From: Blastococcus sp. HT6-30
Lineage (GTDB): Bacteria; Actinomycetota; Actinomycetes; Mycobacteriales; Geodermatophilaceae
Assembly: GCF_039729015.1 (NCBI RefSeq)
Contig: NZ_CP155792.1
Coordinates: 1,884,001-1,948,000 of the forward strand
Direction: 5' to 3'
Length of the DNA: 64,000 nucleotides
Shown here: in pieces, positions 45,451-54,791 of the stretch
Layout: every line of letters begins with the position of its first letter
Numbering within the stretch: position 1 is the first letter of the stretch
The notes under the pieces: model-generated
What the model was told of the DNA's origin: nothing
Database searches by the model: none
The model's input: the letters and a program-made list of their open reading frames with translations, nothing else
Made by a program: the position numbers and the translations under genes

Positions 45451-45866
45451 CAACTGTCCCATCGCAGTCCTGTCCGTCCCGCCCGACCAGCGGGATGCGA
45501 CCGCGATCTGTGAGGAGACACCGGCCATGACCAGGATGACCCTGCGCGCCGACGATGTCGTCGTCGCGTCGCCGCTCCTGGCGGCGACGCTCTACGCCAG
45601 CCTGCCGATGCTGCTCCTCGTCGTGGACGATCGACCGATGGCGGTCAGACGTCCCGTCGACTGCCCTGGCCGGGGCCCGCCCGGTCCCGGCGACCGGGTC
45701 GCCCATGACGCACGGCCCGGCGCCGCCCGCCGCCTCGAAGCCGTTCTGGACCGGCTCGGCGTGCGAAATGTCGTGCCGGCACCCGTGCTGACCGGGCGTA
45801 TGCGCGTCCCAGGCGCCCACCGACCGGGTACTGGTCAGGGCGCAGCGGGCGGGCCACCATGGCGCG
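45451..45866. other. gene-free stretch
   Basis: No gene can be supported. A short plus-strand frame from about 45528 (MTRMTLRADDVVVASPLLAA, then TLYASLPMLLLVVDDRPMAV) has some coding character but decays quickly and matches nothing recognised. Confidence 0.5.
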
Positions 45867-47300
45867 GTGGCACACCCACCGGTCCGCACGGCGCTGCCGT
45901 GGCTGGTCCCCGTCGGCGCGGCAGCCGCGGTGGTGGCTGCCTTCGTGCTGCACGCTCAGGTCTCGGCCGTGCGGGCCGACGTGGCCGAGATCTACCTGGC
46001 CGACGTCTGGGCCTCGCTGCTCTGTCCCGTCGTCGGAGCCTGGTTCCTGTCCCGGGGCGGCGCGCGGCCCGTGGGCGGCCTCCTGCTGCTGGCCGGCTGC
46101 CTGTCGCTGGCCGCACTGGGCACGGGGCTGGCCAACCTCGACGCGCTCGACGGGGCGCTGGGCCCCGTGGGCACACTCTCCGCCTGGATCACGGCCTGGG
46201 CGTGGACGCCGTACCTGCTGCTGCCCACGGTGCTCCCGTTGGTCTACCCGGGTGGCCGGCCGGCCTCAGCCGCGGCGCGCGCGGTCGCGATGGCGGCCCT
46301 CGTGCTCACCGGGCTGATCACCCTCGGCTCCGCCATCGCACCGGGCCCGGTCAACGAGGCCACCGACGTCGGCAACCCGCTGGGGATCGCGTCGCTGCCA
46401 CTGATCGGCGAAGTCGGCGGCGCCCTGATCACGGTCGTGGTACTGGTCCTGGCCCCGCTCACCGTGGTGGTGCTGGCGGTCGAGCGCGTGCGCCGGCCCC
46501 GCCCCGGCGGTACGGCCGCCCTCGTCGGCAGCGCGGCCTTCGTCCTTGCCACGTTCGCGTTCGGGCAGCTGAGCTACCCGTGGCCCGACGTCGCCACCGC
46601 GGCCGGGCTGTCGGTCCTGCCGCTGGCGATCGTGGTGGACACGCAAGCGCACTCGGTGCGCGAGGCGGAGCGGGCCGAGCAACGACGGATGCGGGCCGCC
46701 CGCGAGGAGGAACGGCGACGGATCCGGCAGGAGCTGCACGACGGGGTGGCTCCCGAGCTGGCCGGCCTGAGCCTCCAGCTCGAGGGACTGACCGCCGAGG
46801 TGGATGACGCACAGCAGGCGGCGCTCGCGCAGGCCGGGCGCCGGCTGCGGGAGTCGGCCGTGGAGGTCCGCCGAATCGTCGACGGCCTGGGCCCGAGTGC
46901 GGTCGACCAGCTCGGCCTGGTGGGCGCCCTGCGCGTGCACGCCGACCGGGTGGCCGGGGGCGGTGCGGTCGTGCGGGCCGGCGACCTGCCGGACCTCCCG
47001 GCGGGCACGGAGGTCACCGCCTACCGCATCGGGTGCGAGGCGCTGACCAACGCCGTCCGTCACGCCGGCGCCGCCCGGATCGAGGTGGACCTGCGAGCCG
47101 ACGCCGGGTCACTGCGGCTGACGGTGACCGACGACGGCGTCGGTGGGGTCGAACAGCGCCCCGGCGGTTTGGGGCTGCATGGCATGGTCTCCCGGGCAGA
47201 GGAGTCGGGTGGTCGCTGCCACGTCCGGGCGCGGGACGGCGGTGGCACCGTCGTGGAGGCCGAGCTGCCGCTCTCCCCCGGAGAGGAACGGCCCGGATGA
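45867..47300 (+). CDS. sensor histidine kinase (NarL-type partner)
   Basis: 477 residues. Six to seven hydrophobic helices in residues 8-255, then a coiled region REAERAEQRRMRAAREEERR, HisKA_3 segment RRRIRQELHDGVAPELAGLSLQL (phospho-accepting H291), and a HATPase domain with GCEALTNAVRHAGA and VTDDGVGG. Sensing is within the membrane. GTG start. Its stop overlaps the response regulator start, so both form a two-component pair. Possibly regulates the MacB-type ABC genes upstream, which is inferred from proximity only. Confidence 0.9.
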   Translation: MAHPPVRTALPWLVPVGAAAAVVAAFVLHAQVSAVRADVAEIYLADVWASLLCPVVGAWFLSRGGARPVGGLLLLAGCLSLAALGTGLANLDALDGALGPVGTLSAWITAWAWTPYLLLPTVLPLVYPGGRPASAAARAVAMAALVLTGLITLGSAIAPGPVNEATDVGNPLGIASLPLIGEVGGALITVVVLVLAPLTVVVLAVERVRRPRPGGTAALVGSAAFVLATFAFGQLSYPWPDVATAAGLSVLPLAIVVDTQAHSVREAERAEQRRMRAAREEERRRIRQELHDGVAPELAGLSLQLEGLTAEVDDAQQAALAQAGRRLRESAVEVRRIVDGLGPSAVDQLGLVGALRVHADRVAGGGAVVRAGDLPDLPAGTEVTAYRIGCEALTNAVRHAGAARIEVDLRADAGSLRLTVTDDGVGGVEQRPGGLGLHGMVSRAEESGGRCHVRARDGGGTVVEAELPLSPGEERPG

Positions 47301-47941
47301 CCCGGGTCCTGGTGGTCGACGACCACCCGACGTTCCGCGACGGCGTCCGGGCGGTGCTGTCGAGGGCCCCCGGCATCGAGATCGCCGGGGAGTGCGGCAG
47401 CGGTGAGGAGCTGCTCGAGCAGTGCGCCGCCGACCCGCCCGACGTGGTGGTGCTGGACCTCCTCATGCCGGGTATGGGCGGGCTGGAGGCAGCGCGCCGG
47501 CTGTCCGTCCGGCACCCGGACGTCGCGGTGCTGGTGGTGACGATGAGCGACGCGGACGAATCCGTCTACGCCGCGCTCCGCGCCGGGGCCGCCGGCTACG
47601 TGCTCAAGGAAGCGCCGGGCACCCAGATGGTCGACGCCGTCCGGCTGGTGGCCGAGGGACAGGCGGTGTTCGGCGCGCCCGTGGCTCGCCGCATCTCGGC
47701 GTTCTTCGCCGGGTCCGCGGCGCCGCCGCGGCCGTTCCCGGAGCTGACCGACCGGGAGCGGCAGGTGCTGGAACTCCTGGCCCGCGGTCTGGACAACGGC
47801 GAGATCGCCGAGCGGCTGTCGGTCTCACGCAAGACCGTGCGCAACGTCGTCTCGACCGTGCTCGGCAAGCTCCAGGTGGCCACCCGCGCCGAGGCGGTCG
47901 CGCGCGGCCGTGATGCCGGGCTCGGCAGCCCGCCGGTCTGA
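47297..47941 (+). CDS. LuxR/NarL family response regulator
   Basis: 214 residues. Receiver with VVDDHPTFRDGVR, phosphoacceptor D54 (VLDLLMPGM), switch residues in VVTMSD and YVLKEAP; LuxR HTH with LTDRERQVLELLARGLDNGEIAERL then SVSRKTVRNVVSTVLGKLQV. ATG start overlaps the kinase stop (ATGA). The receiver surface lies in the normal family range; DNA target unknown. Confidence 0.92.
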   Translation: MTRVLVVDDHPTFRDGVRAVLSRAPGIEIAGECGSGEELLEQCAADPPDVVVLDLLMPGMGGLEAARRLSVRHPDVAVLVVTMSDADESVYAALRAGAAGYVLKEAPGTQMVDAVRLVAEGQAVFGAPVARRISAFFAGSAAPPRPFPELTDRERQVLELLARGLDNGEIAERLSVSRKTVRNVVSTVLGKLQVATRAEAVARGRDAGLGSPPV

Positions 47942-48448
47942 CGCCGCCATCCGCGAAGTTCCCGACCTCGTCGGGACCTCGGCCCCTGCCGACCGGGACG
48001 GTCACGGCGGTGTGCTCCGGGAGTCCGTCTCACGCCCCCCGGGAGTCCCGTCATGCCCACCCAGGCCCCCACGCGCCGAACGGCGCGCTGCCGGTGCTGG
48101 CCCGCCGACCGGCACCGCTCGCGCTCCCCCGCCGCCTGGCCGCAGACGGCGTCGCAGCCACCGGTGTGCTCGCCATCCGCACCGCGAGGCTGTACCCGGT
48201 GCGGACCAGCGAAGGGCCGGCGAGGGGAAGCCGCCCTCCGACACAGCGCAGCCGAGCCGTGACGCCCGCGGAGGTCGTGGTGACGGCGGAGGACGGCGCG
48301 GCATCGCTGGTGGTCCGCAACGACGACTGGCTGCACGCACGGTCCTGCGACATCGACACGACTTCCTCACGTCCACCCCGGCCACCGAGGGCAGCGTCGT
48401 CGTCCGCCGCGGCGCCTGACGCGACCCCATCCTGAGAGGAGAACGCTC
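47942..48448. other. gene-free stretch with a possible decayed gene
   Basis: A plus-strand frame has coding-like segments (ATGVLAIRTARLYPVRTSEG, EVVVTAEDGAASLVVRNDDW, then in another frame FLTSTPATEGSVVVRRGA with a stop at 48419) that look like the beta-rich end of a broken protein. Family not recognised; no intact gene. Confidence 0.35.
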
Positions 48449-48859
48449 GTGAACGTCCGCATCGAGGACCGGGCCGGAGGTGTCGCCGCCGCGGCGGCCA
48501 TCGGCGCCGTGGGGGCCTGGCTGGCCAAGGCGGTCGTCATCGCGGCGTCCGGCGGCCTCGGTCGCAGCGCCCTGGAAGGTCCGCTGTTCCTGGCCGGGCT
48601 CCTGCTGCTCGTGCTGGCCTTCATCGCCGGCGGGGTGTCCGTCGCCGGTGGTGGGCCGGCGCGCCGGGCGCTCACTGGCGCCGTCGCGGCGGTGGTCGGC
48701 ATAGCGCTTGCCCTGCTGATCGAGACGGGGGTCGACGCCGTGCTGCCGGAGTCCTCCGGCTGGGTGGCGGAGGAGGCGGGGCTATGGGCGGTCAGCCTGC
48801 TCACCGCGGCGGTGCTCGGTGGCCGGTGGCTGCGGCGGAGGAACGCGGTGCCCGTCTAG
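48449..48859 (+). CDS. small four-helix membrane protein
   Basis: 136 residues, hydrophobic segments at about 11-33, 45-65, 72-92 and 105-128 (for example GPLFLAGLLLLVLAFIAGGVS and ALTGAVAAVVGIALALLIETG), ending RRRNAVPV. No family recognised. GTG start with GAGAGGAG upstream. Appears intact; nothing in the neighbours indicates a role. Confidence 0.65.
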   Translation: MNVRIEDRAGGVAAAAAIGAVGAWLAKAVVIAASGGLGRSALEGPLFLAGLLLLVLAFIAGGVSVAGGGPARRALTGAVAAVVGIALALLIETGVDAVLPESSGWVAEEAGLWAVSLLTAAVLGGRWLRRRNAVPV

Positions 48860-49196
48860 TGCGTCGGCCGGTCACCACTCCGCTGCTGGACGCCCGCAGT
48901 CCGGTGGACCTGCCATGGCTTCACACCGGTGGGCTGGAGCCGCCGACTACGCCCCTGCCCGAACGGGCTGGTCGGGGCCTCGACACCAGACGTCTCCGGT
49001 TTCACCGGCAAGGCCACGCTCGATGCGCGCACCGCCCACACGCCACTCCAGGCATCCCCGCTGTTCCGCCATGCCTCGATGAGCACGGAACCCGAACCTC
49101 TATCCATGCCTCCACGGGGATTGCGAGGGCGACCTGGGGTACCGGAGCCGAGGCAGAGCAACGCCCACAGGCCAATGCACTGGGAGATGAGAGCGG
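48860..49196. other. gene-free stretch before the hemerythrin gene
   Basis: No gene with coding character on either strand and no clear hairpin. It presumably carries the hemerythrin promoter; GGGAGA precedes the ATG at normal spacing. Confidence 0.5.
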
Positions 49197-49763
49197 ATGA
49201 CCGCCAGCACGGGAGAACAGGACGTCATCGACATCCTGACCACGGACCACCAGGAGGTACTGGCCCTCGTCAGCCAGATCCCGGCCGCCGATGCTGGACA
49301 ACGGCGGGACATGATCGACACGGTCATCGCCGAGCTGATGCGCCACTCGATCGCCGAGGAGATGTACGTCTATCCGGCGATGCGTGAGCACCTCGCCGAC
49401 GGGGACAGCCACGTCCAGCACGACATCCAGGAGCACCAGGAACTCGAGGAGGTCATGAAGGAGCTCGAGGGCGTCGACACCGCCGACCCGCGGTTCCTGG
49501 AGACGCTCGCACGCCTCGAGGCGGTGCTGCGCGACCATGTCTCTGACGAGGAGAGCGAACAGTTCCCCATGCTCCGTGCACAGTTGCCCCGCGAGCAGCT
49601 GGTCAAGATCGGCAGCAAGGTGGAGGCGGCGAAGAAGGCTGCGCCCACCCGTCCACATCCCGCGGCACCGCACAGCGAGCTTTTCCACAAGCTCGTCGGC
49701 CCGGGTGTCGGCATGGTCGACCGGCTCAGGGACAAGCTGACCGGCCGGCAGAACAGCGTCTGA
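49197..49763 (+). CDS. hemerythrin domain-containing protein
   Basis: 188 residues. The four-helix hemerythrin/HHE domain covers about residues 8-130, with candidate iron ligands H18 (TTDHQEVL), H50 and E54 (RHSIAEEMYVYP), H75 and H80 (VQHDIQEHQE), H114 and E118 (RDHVSDEE). The C-terminal 50 residues are basic and end KLVGPGVGMVDRLRDKLTG. Cytoplasmic; may bind oxygen, nitric oxide or iron. It is followed by a strong hairpin terminator. Confidence 0.88.
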   Translation: MTASTGEQDVIDILTTDHQEVLALVSQIPAADAGQRRDMIDTVIAELMRHSIAEEMYVYPAMREHLADGDSHVQHDIQEHQELEEVMKELEGVDTADPRFLETLARLEAVLRDHVSDEESEQFPMLRAQLPREQLVKIGSKVEAAKKAAPTRPHPAAPHSELFHKLVGPGVGMVDRLRDKLTGRQNSV

Positions 49764-49797
49764 TCCGCACAGCGCAGCCGGTCGAAGGCGCAGCCAG

Positions 49798-49826
49798 CGG
49801 CCTGGTGGTCCGGGACCACCAGGCCG
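49798..49826 (+). terminator. terminator hairpin after the hemerythrin gene
   Basis: CGGCCTGGTGGTC and GACCACCAGGCCG form a 13-base-pair stem with a three-base loop, followed by TTG. Confidence 0.7.
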
Positions 49827-50280
49827 TTGCTGTCCGGGCGCCGTCCAGCGAAGCGCCCGGGGATGGCGAACGGGGCGACGTAGATCAGTGGCGAGGCCTT
49901 CTGCCGGTGGCGAAGACGTACGCCCCGGCCCCTCGCCGGCGTGGGCCCGTCCGCCATCTCCCCGGTCGCTCTCGGCCCCGCCTCCCGGCCGGCAGCCGGC
50001 CGGCAGCCGGATCCGCATGCCGACGTCGCAGTCGACGACCGACCCCGGCCCTCAGCGCCTACCTCGGCACGACGGAGCATCGCGGAGCAGCCGCCCGGGT
50101 CGGAGGAAGATCGCGGAACGGATCTCCTGCGCGACCCGCCTAGGGCCCGCCGCCCCTCCTCAGCGGCGCGCCCCGCTCCGGCCGTCATCCCCCACCGGCC
50201 GCGAGGCCCCTGGTCCTTCCCGGCCGGCCCCCGGATGCCTCGCCGTGGTGGCGCCGAAGTCCGCGAGCCGGCGACTGTGG
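49827..50280. other. gene-free stretch
   Basis: No supported gene. Contains GCGAGGC ... GCCTCGC inverted repeat near 50.2 kb that could be a weak terminator for the ehu operon. Confidence 0.4.
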
Positions 50281-51093
50281 TCAACGCTCCTCGAGAACCG
50301 CCTTGAGGAACGTACGGGTGCGCTCGTGGTCCGGGTCGTTGAAGATCTTCTCGGGCGGCCCGTCTTCGACGATGACCCCGGAGTCGAACATCATCACGCG
50401 GTGGGAGACGTCGCGGGCGAAGTGCATCTCGTGGGTGACGATCAGCATGGTGATGTCCGTGGTCTCCGCGATGTCCCGCAAGACGTTGAGGACGTCCACC
50501 ACGAGCTCGGGGTCGAGCGCGGACGTCACCTCGTCGAGCAGGAGGATCTCGGGCTCCATCGCGAGTGCCCGCGCGATGGCGACCCGCTGCTGCTGGCCAC
50601 CGGAGAGCTGGGTCGGGTGAGCATCGGCGCGGTCGGCCAGGCCGACCTTGCCCAGCAACTCCTCACCGCGCGCCCGCGCCTCGGCTTTGCTCAGCCCGAG
50701 CACGGACACCGGTGCTTCCATGATGTTCTCGATGACCGTCATGTTCGGGAACAGGTTGAACTGCTGGAAGACCATCCCGATCCGCTGACGGGCCTTGCGG
50801 AGGTACTTCTCCGACGCCGGGACCAGCTGGTCGCCCTTGCGCTCGTGGGTGAGCGGCTCCCCCTTGACCCAGATGACGCCCTCGGTGATGTCCTCGAGCG
50901 TCATCAGCAAGCGCAGGATCGTCGTCTTCCCCGAGCCCGAGGGGCCGATCAGGGTGACGCGCTCCCCCGGCGCGACGGAGAAGTTCATGCCGTCGAGCAC
51001 GGTGTTGTCGCCGAAACGCTTGACGACGTCCTGGAAGCGGATCATCGCATCCGGCTCCCCCGGGCGGACCGACGCTGCTGTCTCAGTAGCCAA
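50281..51093 (-). CDS. ehuA: ectoine/hydroxyectoine-type ABC transporter ATP-binding protein EhuA
   Basis: 270 residues. Walker A GPSGSGKTTILRLL, then the EhuA-like stretch MTLEDITEGVIWVKGEPLTH and ERKGDQLVPASEKYLRKAR, signature LSGGQQQRVAIARAL, Walker B ILLLDEVTSALDPELV. Energises uptake. Overlaps ehuD by 11 bases; last gene of the operon ehuBCDA. Substrate is inferred from the close EhuA pattern; glutamate/glutamine uptake is the alternative. Confidence 0.82.
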   Translation of the reverse strand: MATETAASVRPGEPDAMIRFQDVVKRFGDNTVLDGMNFSVAPGERVTLIGPSGSGKTTILRLLMTLEDITEGVIWVKGEPLTHERKGDQLVPASEKYLRKARQRIGMVFQQFNLFPNMTVIENIMEAPVSVLGLSKAEARARGEELLGKVGLADRADAHPTQLSGGQQQRVAIARALAMEPEILLLDEVTSALDPELVVDVLNVLRDIAETTDITMLIVTHEMHFARDVSHRVMMFDSGVIVEDGPPEKIFNDPDHERTRTFLKAVLEER

Positions 51094-51748
51094 GGTGGGT
51101 CTCCAACCTTCTCAGCACGACCGACGTCGGGTAGCTCGCCGCCAGGAAGATCAGGCCGGCGATGGTGATCGGCTCGATGTAGCGGTACTGCTCCGCCGCG
51201 AGCTGGTTGGCGACCGTGACCATCTCCAGCACGCCGATGACGATCAGGAACGGCGTCTCCTTGAACAGGGCGATGATCTGGTTGCCGGTGGCAGGCAGCA
51301 CCCGCCGGACCACCTGCGGCAGGACCACCGCCCGCCATGTCCGTTGCGGCGGCAGGGACAGCGCGACACACGCCTCCCACTGACCCTTGGGAACCGCGTC
51401 GATGCCCGCCCGGTAGACCTCCGACATGTAGCAGGCGTAGTGGACGCCCAGCACGATGATGCCGGTCATCAGGGCGCTGATCCGGATCCCGGTGGCCGGC
51501 AGCGCGTAGTACACGAAGAACAGCTGGATCGGGATCGGCGTGCTGCGGACGAACTCGACCAGTCCGTACACCGGCCAGGAGATGCCCCGGATCCGCGACC
51601 GCCGGCCCAGCGCGAGCACGAGCCCCAGGACGACGGCGATCAGCGACGCAGCCGCAGTGATCCCCAGGGTCAGCCGCAGGAACGCGGTCACCAGCTCGGG
51701 GAGGACGTCGAACGCGTACTCCCAGTCCCACAGTGACCTCTCGTTCAC
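51083..51748 (-). CDS. ehuD: ectoine/hydroxyectoine-type ABC transporter permease EhuD
   Basis: 221 residues, polar amino-acid type permease with five hydrophobic helices. YGLVEFVRSTPIPIQLFFVYYALP and EVYRAGIDAVPKGQWEACVALSL followed by the permease motif; N-terminus WDWEYAFDVLPELVTAFLRLT is typical of EhuD. GTG start overlaps the ehuC stop (GTGA). Confidence 0.85.
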   Translation of the reverse strand: MNERSLWDWEYAFDVLPELVTAFLRLTLGITAAASLIAVVLGLVLALGRRSRIRGISWPVYGLVEFVRSTPIPIQLFFVYYALPATGIRISALMTGIIVLGVHYACYMSEVYRAGIDAVPKGQWEACVALSLPPQRTWRAVVLPQVVRRVLPATGNQIIALFKETPFLIVIGVLEMVTVANQLAAEQYRYIEPITIAGLIFLAASYPTSVVLRRLETHLGY

Positions 51749-52446
51749 GTGTGGGCCACCGCCTGCGGATCGGCGGTCACCGTCACGGCTCTGGGCCCTC
51801 TGCCCACCTTGGCCGCCGCGCGGTTCTCCCAGAACCGCATACCGGCGAGCAGCAGCTGGGCAAGGACGAAGTACACGACGAGCGCGATCCCGAAGGCCGG
51901 GAGGCTGCCGAGTTCGAACCGCAGCTGATTGACCTCGAAGGTCAGGTCGGTGATGCCGACGATGAACAGCAGCGACGAGCTCTTCAGGATCTGCACCAGC
52001 AGGTTGCCGAACGGCGGGATCATCTCGGGGATCGCTTGAGGCATCAGGACGCGGCGCATCCGCTGGACCCGCCCCATGCCCAGGGCGACGGTGGCCTCCC
52101 ACTGCGCCTTGGGCACCGACGTGACGGCCCCGCGGACGATCTCGGATCCGTAGGCACCGAAGTTGAGCGCGAACGCCAGCGTGGCCGCGGCCATGGCCTC
52201 GAAGCGCAGGCCCAGCTGAGGCAGCACGAAGAAGATCCACAGCAACTGCACGACCAGCGACGTGCCGCGGAAGAACTCGACGACGGCCCGGGTCACGCCA
52301 CGGACGACCGTCGACCGCGACATGGCCAGCAGGCCGAAGACGAACGAGACGACCAGCGCGGACACCGCAGCGAGCAACGTGTAGAGGATCGTGATGCCGA
52401 CCCCCCGGAGGAACAGGGGGCCGGCATCGATCAGCTCCTGCAGCAA
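51745..52446 (-). CDS. ehuC: ectoine/hydroxyectoine-type ABC transporter permease EhuC
   Basis: 233 residues, five membrane helices. VEFFRGTSLVVQLLWIFFVLPQL and SEIVRGAVTSVPKAQWEATVALGM carry the conserved permease loop. A TTG start is taken because it is the only start-like codon near the N-terminus (LLQELIDAGPLFLRG); it lies five bases before the ehuB stop. The short cytoplasmic tail ends with AVTVTADPQAVAHT. Confidence 0.82.
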   Translation of the reverse strand: MLQELIDAGPLFLRGVGITILYTLLAAVSALVVSFVFGLLAMSRSTVVRGVTRAVVEFFRGTSLVVQLLWIFFVLPQLGLRFEAMAAATLAFALNFGAYGSEIVRGAVTSVPKAQWEATVALGMGRVQRMRRVLMPQAIPEMIPPFGNLLVQILKSSSLLFIVGITDLTFEVNQLRFELGSLPAFGIALVVYFVLAQLLLAGMRFWENRAAAKVGRGPRAVTVTADPQAVAHT

Positions 52447-52450
52447 GGGG

Positions 52451-53359
52451 TCAGCCCTGGCAGAGCTCTTCGGCGGTCAGACCCGGATCCGGGCGTTCGG
52501 CCTCGGTGAAGCCGTACGGCTCCACCAGCTCGAGCCACATGTCGCTCTCGATCAGCTCCGCCAGCTCGGCGTTGAAGGCCTCCCGCAGCTCGTCGTCGCC
52601 CTGGCGGAACACCGCCGCGCCGGCGCCGATCTGCTCCTCGCCGTCCACGACGGGGATGAAGGCCTCGGCGACCTCGACGCTCGCGTCGTTCTCTGCGAGC
52701 GCCCGCAGGGAGATGGCCGTCAGGGCGAAGGCGTCGGCACGGCCGGACTTGACCGCATCCATGCCCGACTGCTGGTCGGGGACGATCTGCAGCCGGTCGT
52801 CGGGGATGCCGTTGGCACGGGCCTGCTCCACCTCGACCGCACCGTTCATCACCGCCAGCACGGCGTCGCTGTTGGCGACGGACTGGTAGTCGGTGAGGCC
52901 CATCGGGTTGCCGGCGGGGACGAGCAGGGCCGTCGTGGCCACGTACACGGGGTTGCTGAACGCGGCTTGCTCGCAGCGCTCCGGGGTGATGAACATCCCG
53001 GCGGTGACCACGTCGACCCGCTCGGAGTTCAGCGCCTGGATCAGCGAGCCGAACTCGAACAGGTTCGGTTCGAGCTCGACCCCGCCGATCTGGTCGAAGA
53101 TGTAGCCGTGGACGGCGGGTGACTGCCCTACGAGCTCCCCGTCCTCGCGGTAGGCGTAGGGACGCTCGTTGGCGAATCCCACCTGGACGACGCCTTCATC
53201 GGTGATCCGGTCCAGCGTGCTGCCCCCGCCCGTCGCCGCCCCCGTACCCGGCTCGGTGCTGGAGCAGGCGGTGACCAGGCCGACCGCAAGGACGACACCC
53301 CCGGCGCCCAGCTTCCGTCGCTTCGATCCACGCGGCGCCCGGCTCAAGTGATAGCTCAC
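52451..53359 (-). CDS. ehuB: ectoine/hydroxyectoine-type substrate-binding lipoprotein EhuB
   Basis: 302 residues. Lipobox LVTAC with Cys32; a Ser/Gly-rich linker follows. Bilobed SBP_bac_3 fold: VQVGFANERPYAYREDGELVG, then FEFGSLIQALNSERVDVVTAGM, which is strongly EhuB-like. GTG start is preceded by GAGGGGAAG. First gene of ehuBCDA. No ectoine catabolic gene (doe/eut) is in the window, so uptake may serve osmoprotection. Confidence 0.85.
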   Translation of the reverse strand: MSYHLSRAPRGSKRRKLGAGGVVLAVGLVTACSSTEPGTGAATGGGSTLDRITDEGVVQVGFANERPYAYREDGELVGQSPAVHGYIFDQIGGVELEPNLFEFGSLIQALNSERVDVVTAGMFITPERCEQAAFSNPVYVATTALLVPAGNPMGLTDYQSVANSDAVLAVMNGAVEVEQARANGIPDDRLQIVPDQQSGMDAVKSGRADAFALTAISLRALAENDASVEVAEAFIPVVDGEEQIGAGAAVFRQGDDELREAFNAELAELIESDMWLELVEPYGFTEAERPDPGLTAEELCQG

Positions 53360-53735
53360 GTCTTCCCCTCATCTTCGATTCCAAAGGTCATCGAAAAAGA
53401 GCCGCGCCGCTAGGCCGACCGTCGTTCATCGTGGGCCGAACGCGGCTTGCGGCCGCAGTCACGAGGCAAAACGCTATGAAGACCGACGAGAGGTGTCAAA
53501 CCCACCGCCGGAGCGCAGGGTGCTCGCCGCCCCCTCCCCACGGGCCTGCACGTCGACGCCAGCGTCCTGCCCGAGTCGCTCCGCGCTGCGTTCGGTGGGA
53601 CCCGAGCGTCTGCGGACGGCGGCAGACGTATGCATTGCACGACCAACACCGCGTGCTGCATCGACGATCGCGCTGTCGTCCGCCACATCCGCGCCGTTCG
53701 CCCATCAGGACCGGACCACCGGGTAGGGGGGAGTC
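53360..53735. promoter_or_regulatory. divergent intergenic region between ehuB and an SDR gene
   Basis: No gene supported on either strand. It holds the promoters of both divergent genes; an A-rich stretch TCATCGAAAAAGAG just upstream of ehuB is less GC-rich than its surroundings. No clear operator was identified. Confidence 0.4.
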
Positions 53736-54752
53736 ATGCCGCAGCCAGTGTTGAAGCCAGTACGTGACCAGGTCGTCGTCGTGATGGGCGCCTCGAGTGG
53801 AATCGGTCGTGCGGCCGCCGCCAGGTTCGCCGCGAAGGGTGCGAAGGTCGTCGTCGCCGCCCGGGGAGAGGCCGGCTTGCGGTCGCTGGTCGAACAGATC
53901 CGGGCCGACGGCGGAGACGCTGTCGCCGAGGTAGCCGACGTGACCGACCCCGCGCAGATGCGACGCGTGGCCCAGCGCGCGGTGACGGAGTACGGCCGGC
54001 TGGACACCTGGGTGCACGCCGCTGGGGTCCTGCTGGTCGCCCCGTTCGAGGAGACGACGCCGGAGGAGTTCCAGCGCGTCATCGACGTGAACCTCATGGG
54101 CCAGGTCCACGGCGCCATGGCGGCTCTTCCGCACCTGAGGCAGCACGGCGGAGCGCTCATCCACATCTCCTCGATGGGTGCCAAGCGCGGCGTACCCCTG
54201 CAAACGGCCTACTGCGCGTCCAAGCACGGCATCGACGGCTTCGTCGAGACGCTGCGGATGGAGGTCCGGCGCGAGGAGCTCCCGGTCAGCGTCACCAACG
54301 TCATGCCGGCGACCATCAACACCCCGCTGTTCGACCAGGCGCGCACGAAGATCGGGGTGAAACCGGTCGCGCCCCCGCCCGTCTACCAGCCGGACGTGGT
54401 GGTGGACGCCCTGCTGCACGCCGCCGAGCACCCTGTTCGGGACCTCGTCGTCGGCGGGGCGGCGAAGGCGCTGATCCTCGGGGAGAAGCTCGCGCCCCGG
54501 CTGCTGGACGCCCTGCTGGTCCGCTTCGGTTTCGAGGCACACGACACCGGGGTGCCCAAGTCGGCCGACGCGCCGGACAACCTCTTCGCTCCGCTGGACG
54601 CCCACGACACCGCCCGCGACGGGTTCGACGAGAGCGCCTGGCCACGCAGCCTCTACACGTCCCTGCAGCGACAGCCGCTCGTCAGAAGCATCCCCCTGGC
54701 CAGCGAGGCGCTCGCCGTGGCCGGTTTCGTGCTCAAGCCGCTGCTCCGGTGA
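53736..54752 (+). CDS. SDR family oxidoreductase with C-terminal extension
   Basis: 338 residues. MGASSGIGRAAAARF binds the cofactor, VVAARGEAG suggests NADP(H), HAAG replaces NNAG (WVHAAGVLLV), then Ser in IHISSMGAK and YCASKHG. About 80 residues beyond the SDR core form a C-terminal extension, as in actinobacterial SDRs of this type. ATG with GGGGGGAG upstream. Convergent with the hydrolase gene and close to the olefin cluster, but a role there is unproven. Confidence 0.85.
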   Translation: MPQPVLKPVRDQVVVVMGASSGIGRAAAARFAAKGAKVVVAARGEAGLRSLVEQIRADGGDAVAEVADVTDPAQMRRVAQRAVTEYGRLDTWVHAAGVLLVAPFEETTPEEFQRVIDVNLMGQVHGAMAALPHLRQHGGALIHISSMGAKRGVPLQTAYCASKHGIDGFVETLRMEVRREELPVSVTNVMPATINTPLFDQARTKIGVKPVAPPPVYQPDVVVDALLHAAEHPVRDLVVGGAAKALILGEKLAPRLLDALLVRFGFEAHDTGVPKSADAPDNLFAPLDAHDTARDGFDESAWPRSLYTSLQRQPLVRSIPLASEALAVAGFVLKPLLR

Positions 54753-54791
54753 CCGGCGCGGCCGTGCGGGCGTGAGCGCGGAGCCTGCCGC

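Noticed and set aside
45248-46807. Plus-strand open frame of over 500 codons across the IS630 remnant and the second histidine kinase
   Set aside because: It runs in another frame through the kinase gene, with Arg/Ala/Gly-biased composition; the kinase has H-box and ATPase motifs.
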